A DNA stretch of 64,000 nt from Methanobacterium_B sp963703015 (GTDB lineage Archaea; Methanobacteriota; Methanobacteria; Methanobacteriales; Methanobacteriaceae), in NCBI GenBank assembly GCA_963703015.1, contig OY969779.1:2480001-2544000 (forward strand), in the 5' to 3' direction. Within the stretch, counting starts at the first letter, position 1. Each line of letters starts with the position of its first letter. Below are positions 20,513 to 29,826 of the stretch, in pieces. A model generated the notes under the pieces. The model was not told the origin of the DNA. It worked only from the letters and a program-made list of their open reading frames with translations, and searched no databases. A program made the position numbers and the translations under genes.

Positions 20513-22561
20513 ATGGATGAAAAAGGATTTTTATTTACAACGGATGCTGTTCTTGCTTTGGTAGTTGTTATAGTACTTACAGCTTCTGTTGTAACATACG
20601 GACTCCTTCCAATTTATCAAGGACAAAACCATCAACACCTAGAAGCCATTGCAGACAGTGCACTGGAAACTATGGAACAGGATGGAACTTTAAGGCATGC
20701 TGCAGTTCTATATGCTAACAACAACCCTACAGATGCTCAGGCACTGTTAACCGCCGAACTTAACAACCTCATTCCCAGCACAGTAGGGTATAAGTTGACC
20801 ATGGATCCCTATGGTTATGTGAGGGATGATAATGGTGTTTTAACTTCTAATGACGTGGCAACTAAGGTTAAGGTTATATCAGCACCTAGTGAAGGATGGA
20901 TGGGAAGGGCTTATTATAAACAGGATGAAGTTCAGTTTCAAGACATAACTGGAACACAGGTCACAACTGTTTGGAACTTCCATAACTACTTGAAAAACTT
21001 TAGTCCGTGGAGTGGTGGATTAAACACCAACAAATATTGGGGTGCAACTAGCAAGGGTGGTAGTAAAAACATTAGTTTCACAATTCCAGGTCCAGTTAAC
21101 AGTGCAAGATTTTTAATCGGGTCTGCAGCAGGTAATGGTCAAACCAAATCATTCGGAGCAAACCTTCTAATAAATGGTATTTACAATAACTACGTCTCAA
21201 ATTCAAGTTTCATACCACTCTACACCAGTCAAACTCAAGGTTTGATATTTAACTATCTTCAAAACATCGATCCAAATAGCCTGATAAATGGTCAAAATAA
21301 TTTCCTCCTGAACTACAATGCCACAACCAACAATAACATGCCATGGTTCTCAATCATTGCAAATTATACCAACACCATTAGTGTTCCAAAGGGTATTGCA
21401 AACGACACAATTCCATTTAATGATATTGCTGGAATAGGAAGACCAGATGCATGTACGGGTTACAACCTTGATACTGGTGTAACAACAGCTTTACCAGGTT
21501 GCAGCACAGCATGGGGTTCAAACAACTATCCATTGAACTCTCCATTTGCACTTACAGGTATCCCAACAACTGGAAGCAATACTCAAACAGGATCTGCTGT
21601 TGCAACACAACAAAATATCTACATACCTCCAGGAAATAAGCTTTTTGATGCATACACTGTTGTAAATGCATTTGGTGGAGAAGATGGTGTTGTTGTACAG
21701 GTTAGGAACACCACTGGAATTTGGACAACTGTTTTCAGTTCATGGACCAACACCAATAGAACAGATGGAGGATATGGTAATGTTCCGGGAATAATAAATA
21801 TCTTACCGTATCTAACAACTGGAAACAACACTGTCAGAATAATAACATGGGACGATGTATCAAGTTCAGATTACGACCTGGTTGGTCTTGAAAGTTGTTA
21901 TTCAAGGGTTACCTACAGTAAATTCCCTATTAGATGGGATACTTTTCCATTTGTGAGTGCGCAGAATTCCACTTCAAGTAAAACAACCAGTACAACAGAA
22001 ACCCAGACACAACCATTTAGGATAGATTCTGATGCACAGAGTGCTCTACTATTCGTTGGTGCAGGTCTTGATACAAGATCAATATCTGTGACTGTGAGAA
22101 ATTCAACTGCTGGAACTGCAACTATTTACAATGGACAGGTACCTTACGTTTTAGATATGGCTAGTTTGGATTCTACAAGAGTTCTTTCACAAGTTCTTCC
22201 AAATGGAACAGTGGCACCAAAACCTGGTAATTACACTATTTCAATTACAATAAATCCCTCTTTGGCATATGAATCTGGGGACGGAGCTACCTCACCACCA
22301 AACTATGGTTACAGTGCAGATCCTGAGATATTTTCAGGTACAAGGGTCAGTGTAATCTATCCTAAGTTTCTGGAAAATGTGTGGGCTGTTGGTTATGCAT
22401 CCAACTCAACCCAAGCTGCATTGAATGCAATTGCAAGTCTTAAACAAACATTAACTAATGCAGGATATTCGTACGATCCAAGTTTAATTAGAAACAATAC
22501 ATTATGGACTGGAGATGTTCCAAACGCAATACCTGTAAGACTTGATTTATGGGAACAATAG
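20513..22561 (+). CDS. Large pilin-like surface protein or adhesin
   Basis: 682 aa from ATG 20513, four bases after GAGTGAT; GTG 20504 is an alternative three codons upstream. The leader MDEKG is followed by FLFTTDAVLALVVVIVLTASVVTYG, a pilin-type N-terminal helix. The large ectodomain is rich in Asn, Thr, Ser and Gly, with many N-x-T/S sites. It contains a segment resembling archaeal surface beta-sandwich proteins (GNNTVRIITWDDVSSSDYDLVGL) repeated in weaker form earlier. Only two Cys pairs are seen (CTGYNLDTG..CS and one further Cys). I infer a cell-surface filament tip or adhesin. It is 14 bp from the upstream gene and 18 bp from the next, so co-transcribed. Confidence 0.72.
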   Translation: MDEKGFLFTTDAVLALVVVIVLTASVVTYGLLPIYQGQNHQHLEAIADSALETMEQDGTLRHAAVLYANNNPTDAQALLTAELNNLIPSTVGYKLTMDPYGYVRDDNGVLTSNDVATKVKVISAPSEGWMGRAYYKQDEVQFQDITGTQVTTVWNFHNYLKNFSPWSGGLNTNKYWGATSKGGSKNISFTIPGPVNSARFLIGSAAGNGQTKSFGANLLINGIYNNYVSNSSFIPLYTSQTQGLIFNYLQNIDPNSLINGQNNFLLNYNATTNNNMPWFSIIANYTNTISVPKGIANDTIPFNDIAGIGRPDACTGYNLDTGVTTALPGCSTAWGSNNYPLNSPFALTGIPTTGSNTQTGSAVATQQNIYIPPGNKLFDAYTVVNAFGGEDGVVVQVRNTTGIWTTVFSSWTNTNRTDGGYGNVPGIINILPYLTTGNNTVRIITWDDVSSSDYDLVGLESCYSRVTYSKFPIRWDTFPFVSAQNSTSSKTTSTTETQTQPFRIDSDAQSALLFVGAGLDTRSISVTVRNSTAGTATIYNGQVPYVLDMASLDSTRVLSQVLPNGTVAPKPGNYTISITINPSLAYESGDGATSPPNYGYSADPEIFSGTRVSVIYPKFLENVWAVGYASNSTQAALNAIASLKQTLTNAGYSYDPSLIRNNTLWTGDVPNAIPVRLDLWEQ

Positions 22562-22579
22562 AAATAGGAAAGAGATAAT

Positions 22580-23692
22580 ATGGATGATAAAGGATATGCT
22601 TTCACACCACTTGTGTTGTTGCTTTTCATACCAATAATTATTATAGGTGTTTCATTTAGTGGCATAGTTAATGAATTAAACTCTTTATCCTCAATAGCGA
22701 TAGCTGGAGATGTTACCACTTCAGTAGCTTCAAATGTAATTAACGCCATCAAGGACGATACTGCTGATGCTGGAAGAAATGCAGCATACACAGCAACAAG
22801 ATCAGTTATAGATGAATACAACGGAAACAACAATCCATTCTTTGGTAAAACAGCTCCATCTGACAGTCAAACCTATATCAAAACAAATACATTGACATTG
22901 TTAAACCAAAACGTAACCAACACATGCAGATCCCTTGAACAACAGACAGGAAGAAACATCACAATAAATGGATTTGCAATCAACCCCGCAGATAATTCTA
23001 GCGTTCCAATATTTGATAGTGGCGATATAAGCATCACCCAAAGTGATCCATTTGGATTTAACATAACAATCACATCTGTTCCTGTGACAATAACCCAGAA
23101 TTCCACATCCCAAAATCAAGCATTCACTTTAAACACTCCTCCAATGAATGTGTATATTTCAGTTGCAAAGCTTGAAGATCCATATATCTGGATTAACACC
23201 TATGCACGTAACAGTTCTGTTATAATGCCCTACCCATATTACACCCAATCATCAAACTTAATTGGAGGAAATCCCAGTAACATTTACCACTTTGCTGATA
23301 AGGTTTCTTCAGGCAAATTGAGTTATCTTAATGAAGAACTAATTGGTAGTAATGAAACCTCAGGATTTGGGTTCATGCCCTACTACTTCCCAGATACACA
23401 CGGACTTTCTTTCTTTGACAGACTTGAAAACAGAACCAATGAAACCAGTGTAAGCCCACCAAGTGCAAGGATGAGTACATTTATACTATGGAATCCAGTT
23501 TGGGAAAATATTCCAGGTTACACCCCATCCTACCTTGACCATGAATACTTTGCAGGTATAAATGGGACTCCAATTAACACAGTACATTCTGGTGTCACCA
23601 CACCAGTTACAGATCCACTGGGAAACACATTTTTACTTACACCAACGTACAAAACTATATTGGGATTGGACGGCACCCCATATGCATATTAG
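22580..23692 (+). CDS. Pilin-like surface protein
   Basis: 370 aa. Leader MDDKG, then YAFTPLVLLLFIPIIIIGVSFSG, a hydrophobic helix; the ectodomain is Asn/Ser/Thr-rich with one lone Cys (TCRSLEQ). The start has AGAGATAAT upstream. It belongs to the run 19590-24134. No catalytic motif visible. Compared with the class III pilins it lacks the QxSxEY signature, so it may be processed differently or stay membrane-anchored. Confidence 0.7.
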   Translation: MDDKGYAFTPLVLLLFIPIIIIGVSFSGIVNELNSLSSIAIAGDVTTSVASNVINAIKDDTADAGRNAAYTATRSVIDEYNGNNNPFFGKTAPSDSQTYIKTNTLTLLNQNVTNTCRSLEQQTGRNITINGFAINPADNSSVPIFDSGDISITQSDPFGFNITITSVPVTITQNSTSQNQAFTLNTPPMNVYISVAKLEDPYIWINTYARNSSVIMPYPYYTQSSNLIGGNPSNIYHFADKVSSGKLSYLNEELIGSNETSGFGFMPYYFPDTHGLSFFDRLENRTNETSVSPPSARMSTFILWNPVWENIPGYTPSYLDHEYFAGINGTPINTVHSGVTTPVTDPLGNTFLLTPTYKTILGLDGTPYAY

Positions 23693-23699
23693 GTGAATC

Positions 23700-24134
23700 A
23701 TGATTAACGATGATAAAGGACAGTTCAGTGCAGAGTTCATATTAATATCCTTGATTGTTTTGATAATTTTAGGAGGACTCATAAGTTTGGTAGGCAGCAC
23801 CATGGACAAAACCCAAACAGCTGATAATGGTGGTGCAAGGATCATGGGGGAGAAAATAGCCGAAACAATCAACACAGCCTATGTTAGTGGGAGTGGTTAC
23901 TCCATAGACCTCGATCTTAGAACCATGAATCAGGAATTATCATCGTCAGGAAATCCCTTTTCATTTTCAGCAACCATCACCAACACATCTGCTGGATATG
24001 TTGTGGCAGTTTCTAATGCTGGTGTTAGTTCAAGTGTCAATGTGATCCCTCGAAAATTTAATGGAACATCAACCATGAACAACAACAACTTGTACCATGT
24101 GAAGAATGTGAATGGAACTATTCAGATAACATGA
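23700..24134 (+). CDS. Class III signal peptide-like small pilin
   Basis: 144 aa. The N-terminus MINDDKGQFSAEFILISLIVLIILGGL fits the class III signal peptide pattern with QxSxEF in place of QxSxEY. It is eight bp from the previous stop and the last gene of the operon. The mature portion is short and Ser/Asn-rich, as in archaeal pilins. Expected processing before Gln by an EppA-like enzyme (candidate at 33681-34856). It is probably the major or a minor filament subunit for the larger neighbours. Confidence 0.82.
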   Translation: MINDDKGQFSAEFILISLIVLIILGGLISLVGSTMDKTQTADNGGARIMGEKIAETINTAYVSGSGYSIDLDLRTMNQELSSSGNPFSFSATITNTSAGYVVAVSNAGVSSSVNVIPRKFNGTSTMNNNNLYHVKNVNGTIQIT

Positions 24135-24149
24135 TCTGTTGATGTAAGA

Positions 24150-24159
24150 TTTATATATC
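24150..24159 (+). promoter_or_regulatory. TATA box of a probably leaderless transcript
   Basis: TTTATATATC ends about 21 bases before the ATG at 24180. No ribosome site lies between. In archaea transcription starts roughly 25 bp after the TATA centre, so the mRNA would begin at or next to the ATG. Confidence 0.55.
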
Positions 24160-24179
24160 CTAAAATACTAGTTTTTATT

Positions 24180-24587
24180 ATGGACTTGAAAGAAGGCTGG
24201 GAAAAAAAGGCTTTAATAGGCCTGGGGGCTGTAGTACTAATCATAATTCTCTACGCATACTTCGCACCATATAATGGCACTACTGACAACATAACACAAC
24301 CACAAGTAACATCAACAGGAACTGCGACTCCATTAAACTTTGTAAGTCCATCAAATAACAACAACACCACAAACTCAACTTTAAATGGAAATTTCACGAT
24401 AACAGCTGCACAGGCACAGCAAATAGCATTGAATGCTAATTCTGGGTTTACAATTTCATCAACTACTCAAGCTAATATAAATTTTAACGGAACTCAACAT
24501 TCTGCCTGGATTTTAGGTATGAGTAATGGTACAGTATCTAAAACTGTATATGTTGATGCTGCAAACGGAAACATACTGGCATTGTGA
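24180..24587 (+). CDS. Membrane-anchored PepSY-like protein
   Basis: 135 aa. One N-terminal membrane helix (ALIGLGAVVLIIILYAYFA), a Thr/Asn-rich linker, then a PepSY-type fold: ITAAQAQQIALNA at its start and KTVYVDAANGNILAL at its end. PepSY domains often inhibit peptidases or bind small molecules outside the cell. It has its own TATA box and probably no leader. A similar single-helix PepSY protein is at 54703-55068. Function unknown; possible regulator of wall peptidases is only an inference. Confidence 0.7.
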   Translation: MDLKEGWEKKALIGLGAVVLIIILYAYFAPYNGTTDNITQPQVTSTGTATPLNFVSPSNNNNTTNSTLNGNFTITAAQAQQIALNANSGFTISSTTQANINFNGTQHSAWILGMSNGTVSKTVYVDAANGNILAL

Positions 24588-24657
24588 ATCTATTTTTTAA
24601 ATAAGTTTATCAACATGAGAAGGATAATGTATTAGGATCAAGATCAGAGGATAGAAC

Positions 24658-25464
24658 ATGGACCCAGTTACTGTAATTCTAATGATTGGATTATTCATAT
24701 TAATGCTAGTATTCATATTTTCAACAGCACTATTAACACCTTTAATCGGTAAAAAAAACATAATCTTTGTTGTTTTAGTTGGATTTACAGTAGGTGCAGT
24801 GGGTGGAGCATTTTTCATATCTCCCATAATTGATGATGTTCCAGACATGGCCAATTCACTGTTTCATGCAACCAGTTCCAGTACAGATGTAATAAATTTG
24901 AATGTTTCCACAGATGTTAACATCACTTCATTTCTTCAAAACACCAAAAAAATTGATGGAGTAAAAAGTGTACAAAGTAATGGAATAACAATTACTATGC
25001 CAGAAATGTCACAAGACTGGCAAACAACTTATTTAAATAGACTTAAAACAGTTAATGAAAACATAACATCTGTACAGATACCCAACAACAAAACCATAAT
25101 TTTAGATGTGAAAAACAATACCAATCCCATGGATGTGATTGGTTCCATTAAAACATGGATGATGTACGTTAGCGGATCCACAATAAGTTACAGTGTTGCA
25201 AATGTAACGCTCGTTGTAGATGCATCAAAACTCAATCAGGTAATGTCCCAGTTACCTCAAAGAGAAATTATCATCACATCAGTAAACGGCACAACAGAAA
25301 ACAGTGTGCAAGCAGTTAAAAATATTATACCTAATAAAAACGATATTATACTGTTTTGTGGATTTTTAGGGGTTCTTGTAGGTCTAGCAGGATTGTTCAT
25401 TGACAGTATATCCCGTGTTTTAGATCAACTTAAGGAACGTATTAAAGAGTATAGAAGAAGGTAA
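24658..25464 (+). CDS. Membrane protein with large external domain, function unknown
   Basis: 268 aa. Two N-terminal helices (VILMIGLFILMLVFIFSTALL; IIFVVLVGFTVGAVGGAFFI), an extracellular region of about 150 residues with several N-x-T/S sites, and a C-terminal helix (IILFCGFLGVLVGLAGLFI) ending in a basic cytoplasmic tail (LKERIKEYRRR). AGAGGATAG lies seven bases before the ATG. No family recognised. It lies between the surface operon and dph6 on the same strand. Confidence 0.65.
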   Translation: MDPVTVILMIGLFILMLVFIFSTALLTPLIGKKNIIFVVLVGFTVGAVGGAFFISPIIDDVPDMANSLFHATSSSTDVINLNVSTDVNITSFLQNTKKIDGVKSVQSNGITITMPEMSQDWQTTYLNRLKTVNENITSVQIPNNKTIILDVKNNTNPMDVIGSIKTWMMYVSGSTISYSVANVTLVVDASKLNQVMSQLPQREIIITSVNGTTENSVQAVKNIIPNKNDIILFCGFLGVLVGLAGLFIDSISRVLDQLKERIKEYRRR

Positions 25465-25504
25465 AATTAATAATAAAACAATTATTTAGGGTTGTAAAAT
25501 AACT

Positions 25505-26185
25505 ATGAAAGCAGCAGTACTTTATTCCGGTGGTAAAGACAGTACAATGGCGGTTTACAAGGCCATTGAAGAAGGTTACAACGTTGAATATTTAGTTTCA
25601 ATGATATCTGATAATCCAGAGTCCTACATGTTCCATGTTCCAAATATTCACATCACAGAACTTTCAGCTGAAGCAATGGGCATTCCCCTAATCCGGGCTA
25701 GAACTCATGGAATTAAGGAGAAAGAACTGGACGATCTTAAAGAAGTACTTCAAGATCTCAAGGCCAGGGGAGTTGACGCAGTTTTTGCAGGGGCACTTGC
25801 ATCACAATATCAAAAATCTAGGATCGATGGTCTTTGCAAAGATATTGGACTGGAATCTAAAGCACCATTATGGCACTGGGATCCTGAAGATTATATGGAA
25901 ACAATAATAGAACTGGGATTTGAAGTGATCCTTATCAGTGTGTCTGCTGAGGGACTGGATGAAAACTGGCTAGGACGTAAACTAGATCCCGAATTATTAA
26001 AAGAAATCATAGCACTCCATGGTAAGTATGGAATGCACATGGCATTTGAAGGAGGAGAAGCAGAAACCCTTGTACTTGACGGGCCAATATTCAACAAAAG
26101 AATAAGGATACAAGAATCTTCAAATGTATGGGAAACTGACAGTGGATACATGGCAATATCCAAGGCAGAACTGGAAGATAAATAA
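25505..26185 (+). CDS. dph6: Diphthine--ammonia ligase (Dph6-like PP-loop ATPase)
   Basis: 226 aa. N-terminal PP-loop LYSGGKDST (7-15) for ATP adenylation, followed by the family segments FHVPNIH, ARTHGIKEKEL, GALASQYQKSRID, PLWHWDPEDYM and FEGGEAETLVLDGP. These identify the archaeal/eukaryotic Dph6 family, which makes the last amidation step of diphthamide on elongation factor 2 using ATP and ammonium. It stands alone between a membrane protein and a convergent MFS gene. No strong ribosome site before ATG 25505. All motifs intact. Confidence 0.88.
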   Translation: MKAAVLYSGGKDSTMAVYKAIEEGYNVEYLVSMISDNPESYMFHVPNIHITELSAEAMGIPLIRARTHGIKEKELDDLKEVLQDLKARGVDAVFAGALASQYQKSRIDGLCKDIGLESKAPLWHWDPEDYMETIIELGFEVILISVSAEGLDENWLGRKLDPELLKEIIALHGKYGMHMAFEGGEAETLVLDGPIFNKRIRIQESSNVWETDSGYMAISKAELEDK

Positions 26186-26271
26186 AAAATAACTAATTTT
26201 AACCTTTTTTTTTATAAATCAACTAGAAACAACACTGTAATATTCATGATATTACATATAAATAAATTCTA

Positions 26272-27741
26272 TTAAATAGCTTTATCACATTTTAAAGTAT
26301 TCTCAGTTTTATCAGAAACAGATTCCTTTAAATGGGTTTCTTTAAGAAATAGGGCCATTATAAGTCCTAAAAATGACAGTATTATGGTTATATAGAAAAT
26401 ATTCTGTACAGATATTAGGAGTGCATGTTTTGTATTTAGGCCGATGGTTGAAGCATTTAAGCTGTAATTCATGATAAATCCGAACACAGGAACAAAAACT
26501 ATTGTACCTATATTTCTGAAAAATCTCATTGAAGCTGTTACAATTCCTATTTCAGCTATGGTAAATGCATTTTGTACCGCAACATTGAATATGTTATAGG
26601 CCATTCCAGAACCAATGCCTAATATGGTTGAATAGATTATTAACATATAATATGGGGTGTATTCATTCATGGATGCCAGTAGAACAACTCCAAAAATTGT
26701 TATTAGAAATTCAACTACAACCAAACTTTTATATTTTCCAGTTTTTGAAATAATTTGTCCAGTAACAACTGAACTAATTGTAAGACTTAACAACATGGGA
26801 ATCATTATAAGTCCGGAATTCACAGCATTCATACCTAAAACACCCTGTGCAAACAGTGGAATATAAATAATTCCAGAGAACATTATGGCACTTGCTAAAA
26901 AACTTTCAATGGATGAAACATTAAATATCGAATTTTTAAAAAGAGGAAGGGGAATAATTGGTTCATCTGCCTTATTTTCGACTAAAACAAAAACTACAAA
27001 CATTAATAGGGACATTAACATGAGTCCAACTATCAGGGCTGGAGGATGTTCTGTTTCCTGTCCAGCAAATGTTAAACCCAAAAACATCGAACTCAATGCG
27101 AGTGTAAATAGAATTATCCCCTGATAATCAATGACTTTTTTAACATGGTCATGGTTGAAGTTTGGAATTGAATAATAAATCAGGATTAAAGCAATAATTC
27201 CCAGGGGAACATTAATAAAAAAAACGTACCTCCATCCTAGGGTGTCTGTGACCAAACCTCCGAGAATGGGACCTAAAACATCTGCTACTCCAAACACAGA
27301 ACCTAATATTCCCATATACTTAGCACGTTCCCTTGGACTGAAAATTTCTCCAACCATTACAAAGGGTAAAGAAATTAATATTCCGCCACCAATTCCTTGC
27401 AGTCCCCTGAAAACGATGAGTTCCATCATATTTTCCGAAAATCCACACATTATCGATGTGATTATAAATATAATAATTCCTGTCATTAGAATAGATTTTC
27501 TACCATAAATATCGGACATCTTACCAAAAATAATGATGGAGATGGTTGAAGTCAGCATATAAGCAGAAAATGGCCAAACATAGAATTCACTCCCATGCAA
27601 ACTGTTAATAATGTTTGGCATGGCTGTTGACATGATTGAATAATCAAAGGCTGAAATAAGAAGTCCAACCATGAGTCCTGCTATTATATGGTTTACCTGA
27701 TATTTTTCTGCATCCTTGTTATTCACACTTATTCTCTCCAT
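26272..27741 (-). CDS. MFS multidrug exporter, DHA2 (14-helix) family
   Basis: 489 aa with about 14 membrane helices. Family motifs: LDxTIMSTAMP-like FDYSIMSTAMPNI in helix 1, GKMSDIYGRKSILMTG (motif A), the R-G-x-G-G motif in FRGLQGIGGGILISLP, and VLGPILGGLVTDTLGWRYVFFINVPLG (motif C region). It probably exports toxic compounds by proton antiport. The gene follows DUF169 and TetR genes in the same direction, a common setting for a regulated efflux system. The gaps (about 100 bp) allow read-through from the TetR promoter or an own promoter. Confidence 0.9.
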   Translation of the reverse strand: MERISVNNKDAEKYQVNHIIAGLMVGLLISAFDYSIMSTAMPNIINSLHGSEFYVWPFSAYMLTSTISIIIFGKMSDIYGRKSILMTGIIIFIITSIMCGFSENMMELIVFRGLQGIGGGILISLPFVMVGEIFSPRERAKYMGILGSVFGVADVLGPILGGLVTDTLGWRYVFFINVPLGIIALILIYYSIPNFNHDHVKKVIDYQGIILFTLALSSMFLGLTFAGQETEHPPALIVGLMLMSLLMFVVFVLVENKADEPIIPLPLFKNSIFNVSSIESFLASAIMFSGIIYIPLFAQGVLGMNAVNSGLIMIPMLLSLTISSVVTGQIISKTGKYKSLVVVEFLITIFGVVLLASMNEYTPYYMLIIYSTILGIGSGMAYNIFNVAVQNAFTIAEIGIVTASMRFFRNIGTIVFVPVFGFIMNYSLNASTIGLNTKHALLISVQNIFYITIILSFLGLIMALFLKETHLKESVSDKTENTLKCDKAI

Positions 27742-27841
27742 CTAACACAAAGTTTATCCATTTAGAGCATCCGCTAAGAGGCATGATTTGCACAGCATTA
27801 TCCTTTGATTAAAAAAATAGTTAATTCCAGTTTTTTTGTAG

Positions 27842-28525
27842 TTAATCCTTGAAGAACATCTTGGTTTTCATTTCACCTAAGTTAGAAATGATCCGGGAAA
27901 TATCACTACCTGGAATACTTACCATTATTTCATCTGGTTTGATGTTCATGTTGTTTCTTGAAGCTACATCTCCAAAACCATAGGTTACTTTTCCAGACAT
28001 GTAAGGATTTGCTGCCATTGAACTGCAGATAGGAGCTGCATCTGCACCTTTTGCGTGTTCTCCAGAATCATAAGCATTGGCATGTAGTAGTTCCATTCCT
28101 TGTTTTGCATTACACACAATAAATATCACATCTGGTTCCAATGTAGCCTGATTTAAAGGGGCAAATATAATGGCCTTAAATATTCCGGGGTTAATATAAC
28201 TCTCATTTTCCCTTGAACGCTGAACTGCAGGAATATTTTTGTACAAACCCTTTGGAACCATGAAAGCTCCACTTTGCACATTTGCAGGATAGTCTGCCAT
28301 ATCTTTAAGCCCAGAGTATCTAGCACCTCCCATACATTCCTCTTCCTCCAAGGTTGAATAGAATATTTGGCCATTCATGGCCTTTTCAAGCTTTGAACAA
28401 AAACGTGATTTTCCTGTTTCTTTTTCAACATTTTTTGGTTCCTTCACAGACCAGGTAATTGCTACAACTTCGTTATCTAATTTCAAAAGTTCCTTTAATT
28501 CATTTCTCATTTCAACACAATCCAT
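27842..28525 (-). CDS. DUF169 family protein
   Basis: 227 aa from ATG 28525, five bases after GAGGGTG; the longer frame from 28603 has no site. The protein shows the DUF169 pattern: CVEMRNELKELLKLDNEVVAITW, a Cys-containing middle (RFCSKLEKA ... EEECMGGARYSG), VIFIVCNAKQGMELLHANAY and PICSSMAANPY ... VTYGFGDVASR. Several conserved Cys suggest metal or thiol chemistry; the family has no agreed function. It lies between a TetR regulator and an MFS exporter, so it may take part in detoxification. That role is inference from context. Confidence 0.82.
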   Translation of the reverse strand: MDCVEMRNELKELLKLDNEVVAITWSVKEPKNVEKETGKSRFCSKLEKAMNGQIFYSTLEEEECMGGARYSGLKDMADYPANVQSGAFMVPKGLYKNIPAVQRSRENESYINPGIFKAIIFAPLNQATLEPDVIFIVCNAKQGMELLHANAYDSGEHAKGADAAPICSSMAANPYMSGKVTYGFGDVASRNNMNIKPDEIMVSIPGSDISRIISNLGEMKTKMFFKD

Positions 28526-28613
28526 ATTAACACCCTCAACATCCAATTTATTTAAGCTGAGATTGAAATTGGCCTTTACAATAATTTTTTTGCCAAATTT
28601 CAATGAATTTAAT

Positions 28614-29258
28614 CTATTTAATCAACATCTGTAGAAAGAAGTCCCCAATATCGTTGTTAAACTTCTCATCATCAATACCTCTACTTTCAAGTAGCTCTTT
28701 ACTCCAGTCTCCCATATTCACTCTGCCGTTGTAGATTATGGACAGTAAAATAATTGCTTCTACAGGATCCACCTCTTTTCTGATGTCACCTTCTTCTGAT
28801 GCTTTCCCAATTGCATCTATTCCCACTTGCAATATCTCTTTGAATACATTTCTGACTTCTTGAAATTCCTGGCTGTTCTCCATTTTTTCCATGTTGAACT
28901 GTTTTTTGATTGATGTGGGGGAGTAAAGCAGACTGAAATATTCTGGATATTGATTTGAAAATTCTTTGTTGACATTTTTATATGATATTAACCTATCTAA
29001 ACCACTATCACTAGTGTTCACTCCATTTTTTACCATTTCATCCCAAATTTTAATGCCCCTAAGAACTATGGCAAAGTAGAGTGATTCTTTGTTTTTGAAG
29101 TACAGGTAAAGTGTGCTCTTGCCCAAACCAATTTCTTTGGCTATTTCATCCATTGAAATTTCATCAAAATCTTTATGGCCTATTAATTTTCGAGTTGCGT
29201 TTATAATATCATTTTGACGCTCTTTTTTCTCCCTTTTTTTCCATTTTCCAAGTGACAT
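28614..29258 (-). CDS. TetR family transcriptional repressor
   Basis: 214 aa. An N-terminal TetR DNA-binding domain (RQNDIINATRKLIGHKDFDEISMDEIAKEIGLGKSTLYLYFKNKESLYFAI) with the usual YxYFxxKExL signature, and a helical ligand-binding C-terminal part. GGTGGAT precedes the ATG. A 22-bp perfect palindrome lies 39-60 bp upstream (29297-29318), the expected place for autorepression. The genes that follow on the same strand are a DUF169 protein and an MFS exporter, which it probably controls. The inducing ligand is unknown. Confidence 0.92.
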   Translation of the reverse strand: MSLGKWKKREKKERQNDIINATRKLIGHKDFDEISMDEIAKEIGLGKSTLYLYFKNKESLYFAIVLRGIKIWDEMVKNGVNTSDSGLDRLISYKNVNKEFSNQYPEYFSLLYSPTSIKKQFNMEKMENSQEFQEVRNVFKEILQVGIDAIGKASEEGDIRKEVDPVEAIILLSIIYNGRVNMGDWSKELLESRGIDDEKFNNDIGDFFLQMLIK

Positions 29259-29296
29259 AGTTATCCACCAAAATTTTTTATGAACCTATAATCATG

Positions 29297-29318
29297 TTAC
29301 TGACTCATGAGTCAGTAA
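29297..29318. promoter_or_regulatory. TetR-type operator, 22-bp perfect palindrome
   Basis: The half-site TTACTGACTCA is followed at once by its exact reverse complement, with no spacer. It lies just before the TetR gene and is the only such palindrome seen near this module. Position and symmetry suit binding of a TetR dimer. Confidence 0.8.
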
Positions 29319-29424
29319 TGTAAATTAAGAGTCTTCCAATATTTATAGTTTGTGTAACCAGAAAAATTAACCAAGCTATTTAAAAATAAAATAAATAATT
29401 CAAATGAATAAAATTAACAATAAT

Positions 29425-29826
29425 TTACTCTTCATCTTCCTCTTTATGAGTTATCCAAGCTATAAAAACCTCAGGATTGTCGACTTCAATTTCAACATCC
29501 AGTTCGCCCAGTGCAGACATCTGTGAATCAACGAAGTTTGGAACAGATACCAGTGCAGCCTGTTTGCCCAGTGAGAAACTGATCTTGTTGTTTTCAATTC
29601 CTTTTGTAAGAATTTTATTGGCGGTGTCCCTAATTTTTCTGTTTTTAAGTTCGTCTTTAAGCTTCAAAACAGAATTTTTATCTCCTGTCACTTCTACGTA
29701 TCCGTCACCAATTTCGAGTTCTTCATAATCAAAAATATTTGATATGGCTCTAATTACTTTGTCTAGTTCTTCTGTTGGATTTACCCTTGCCCTTACCCTT
29801 ACCTTTACTTTGCAATTCATTTTCAA
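29425..29826 (-). CDS. UPF0201 family archaeal protein
   Basis: 133 aa from TTG 29826, five bases after AAGGAG; an ATG two codons later (29820) is also possible. The sequence (RVNPTEELDKVIRAISNIFD ... GYVEVTG ... LKLKDELKNRKIRDTANKIL ... KQAALVSVPNFVD ... LGELDVEIE) matches the UPF0201/DUF54 family, a small archaea-specific group of likely RNA-binding fold with unproven function. Its first 25 codons overlap the 3' end of the upstream kinase gene in another frame (77 bp), where the DNA is a short-period repeat. Followed by a noncoding stretch and the TetR operator. Confidence 0.85.
   Translation of the reverse strand: MKMNCKVKVRVRARVNPTEELDKVIRAISNIFDYEELEIGDGYVEVTGDKNSVLKLKDELKNRKIRDTANKILTKGIENNKISFSLGKQAALVSVPNFVDSQMSALGELDVEIEVDNPEVFIAWITHKEEDEE

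Noticed and set aside
28153..28374. 73-residue minus-strand open frame inside the DUF169 gene
   Set aside because: Alternative frame of a well supported gene.
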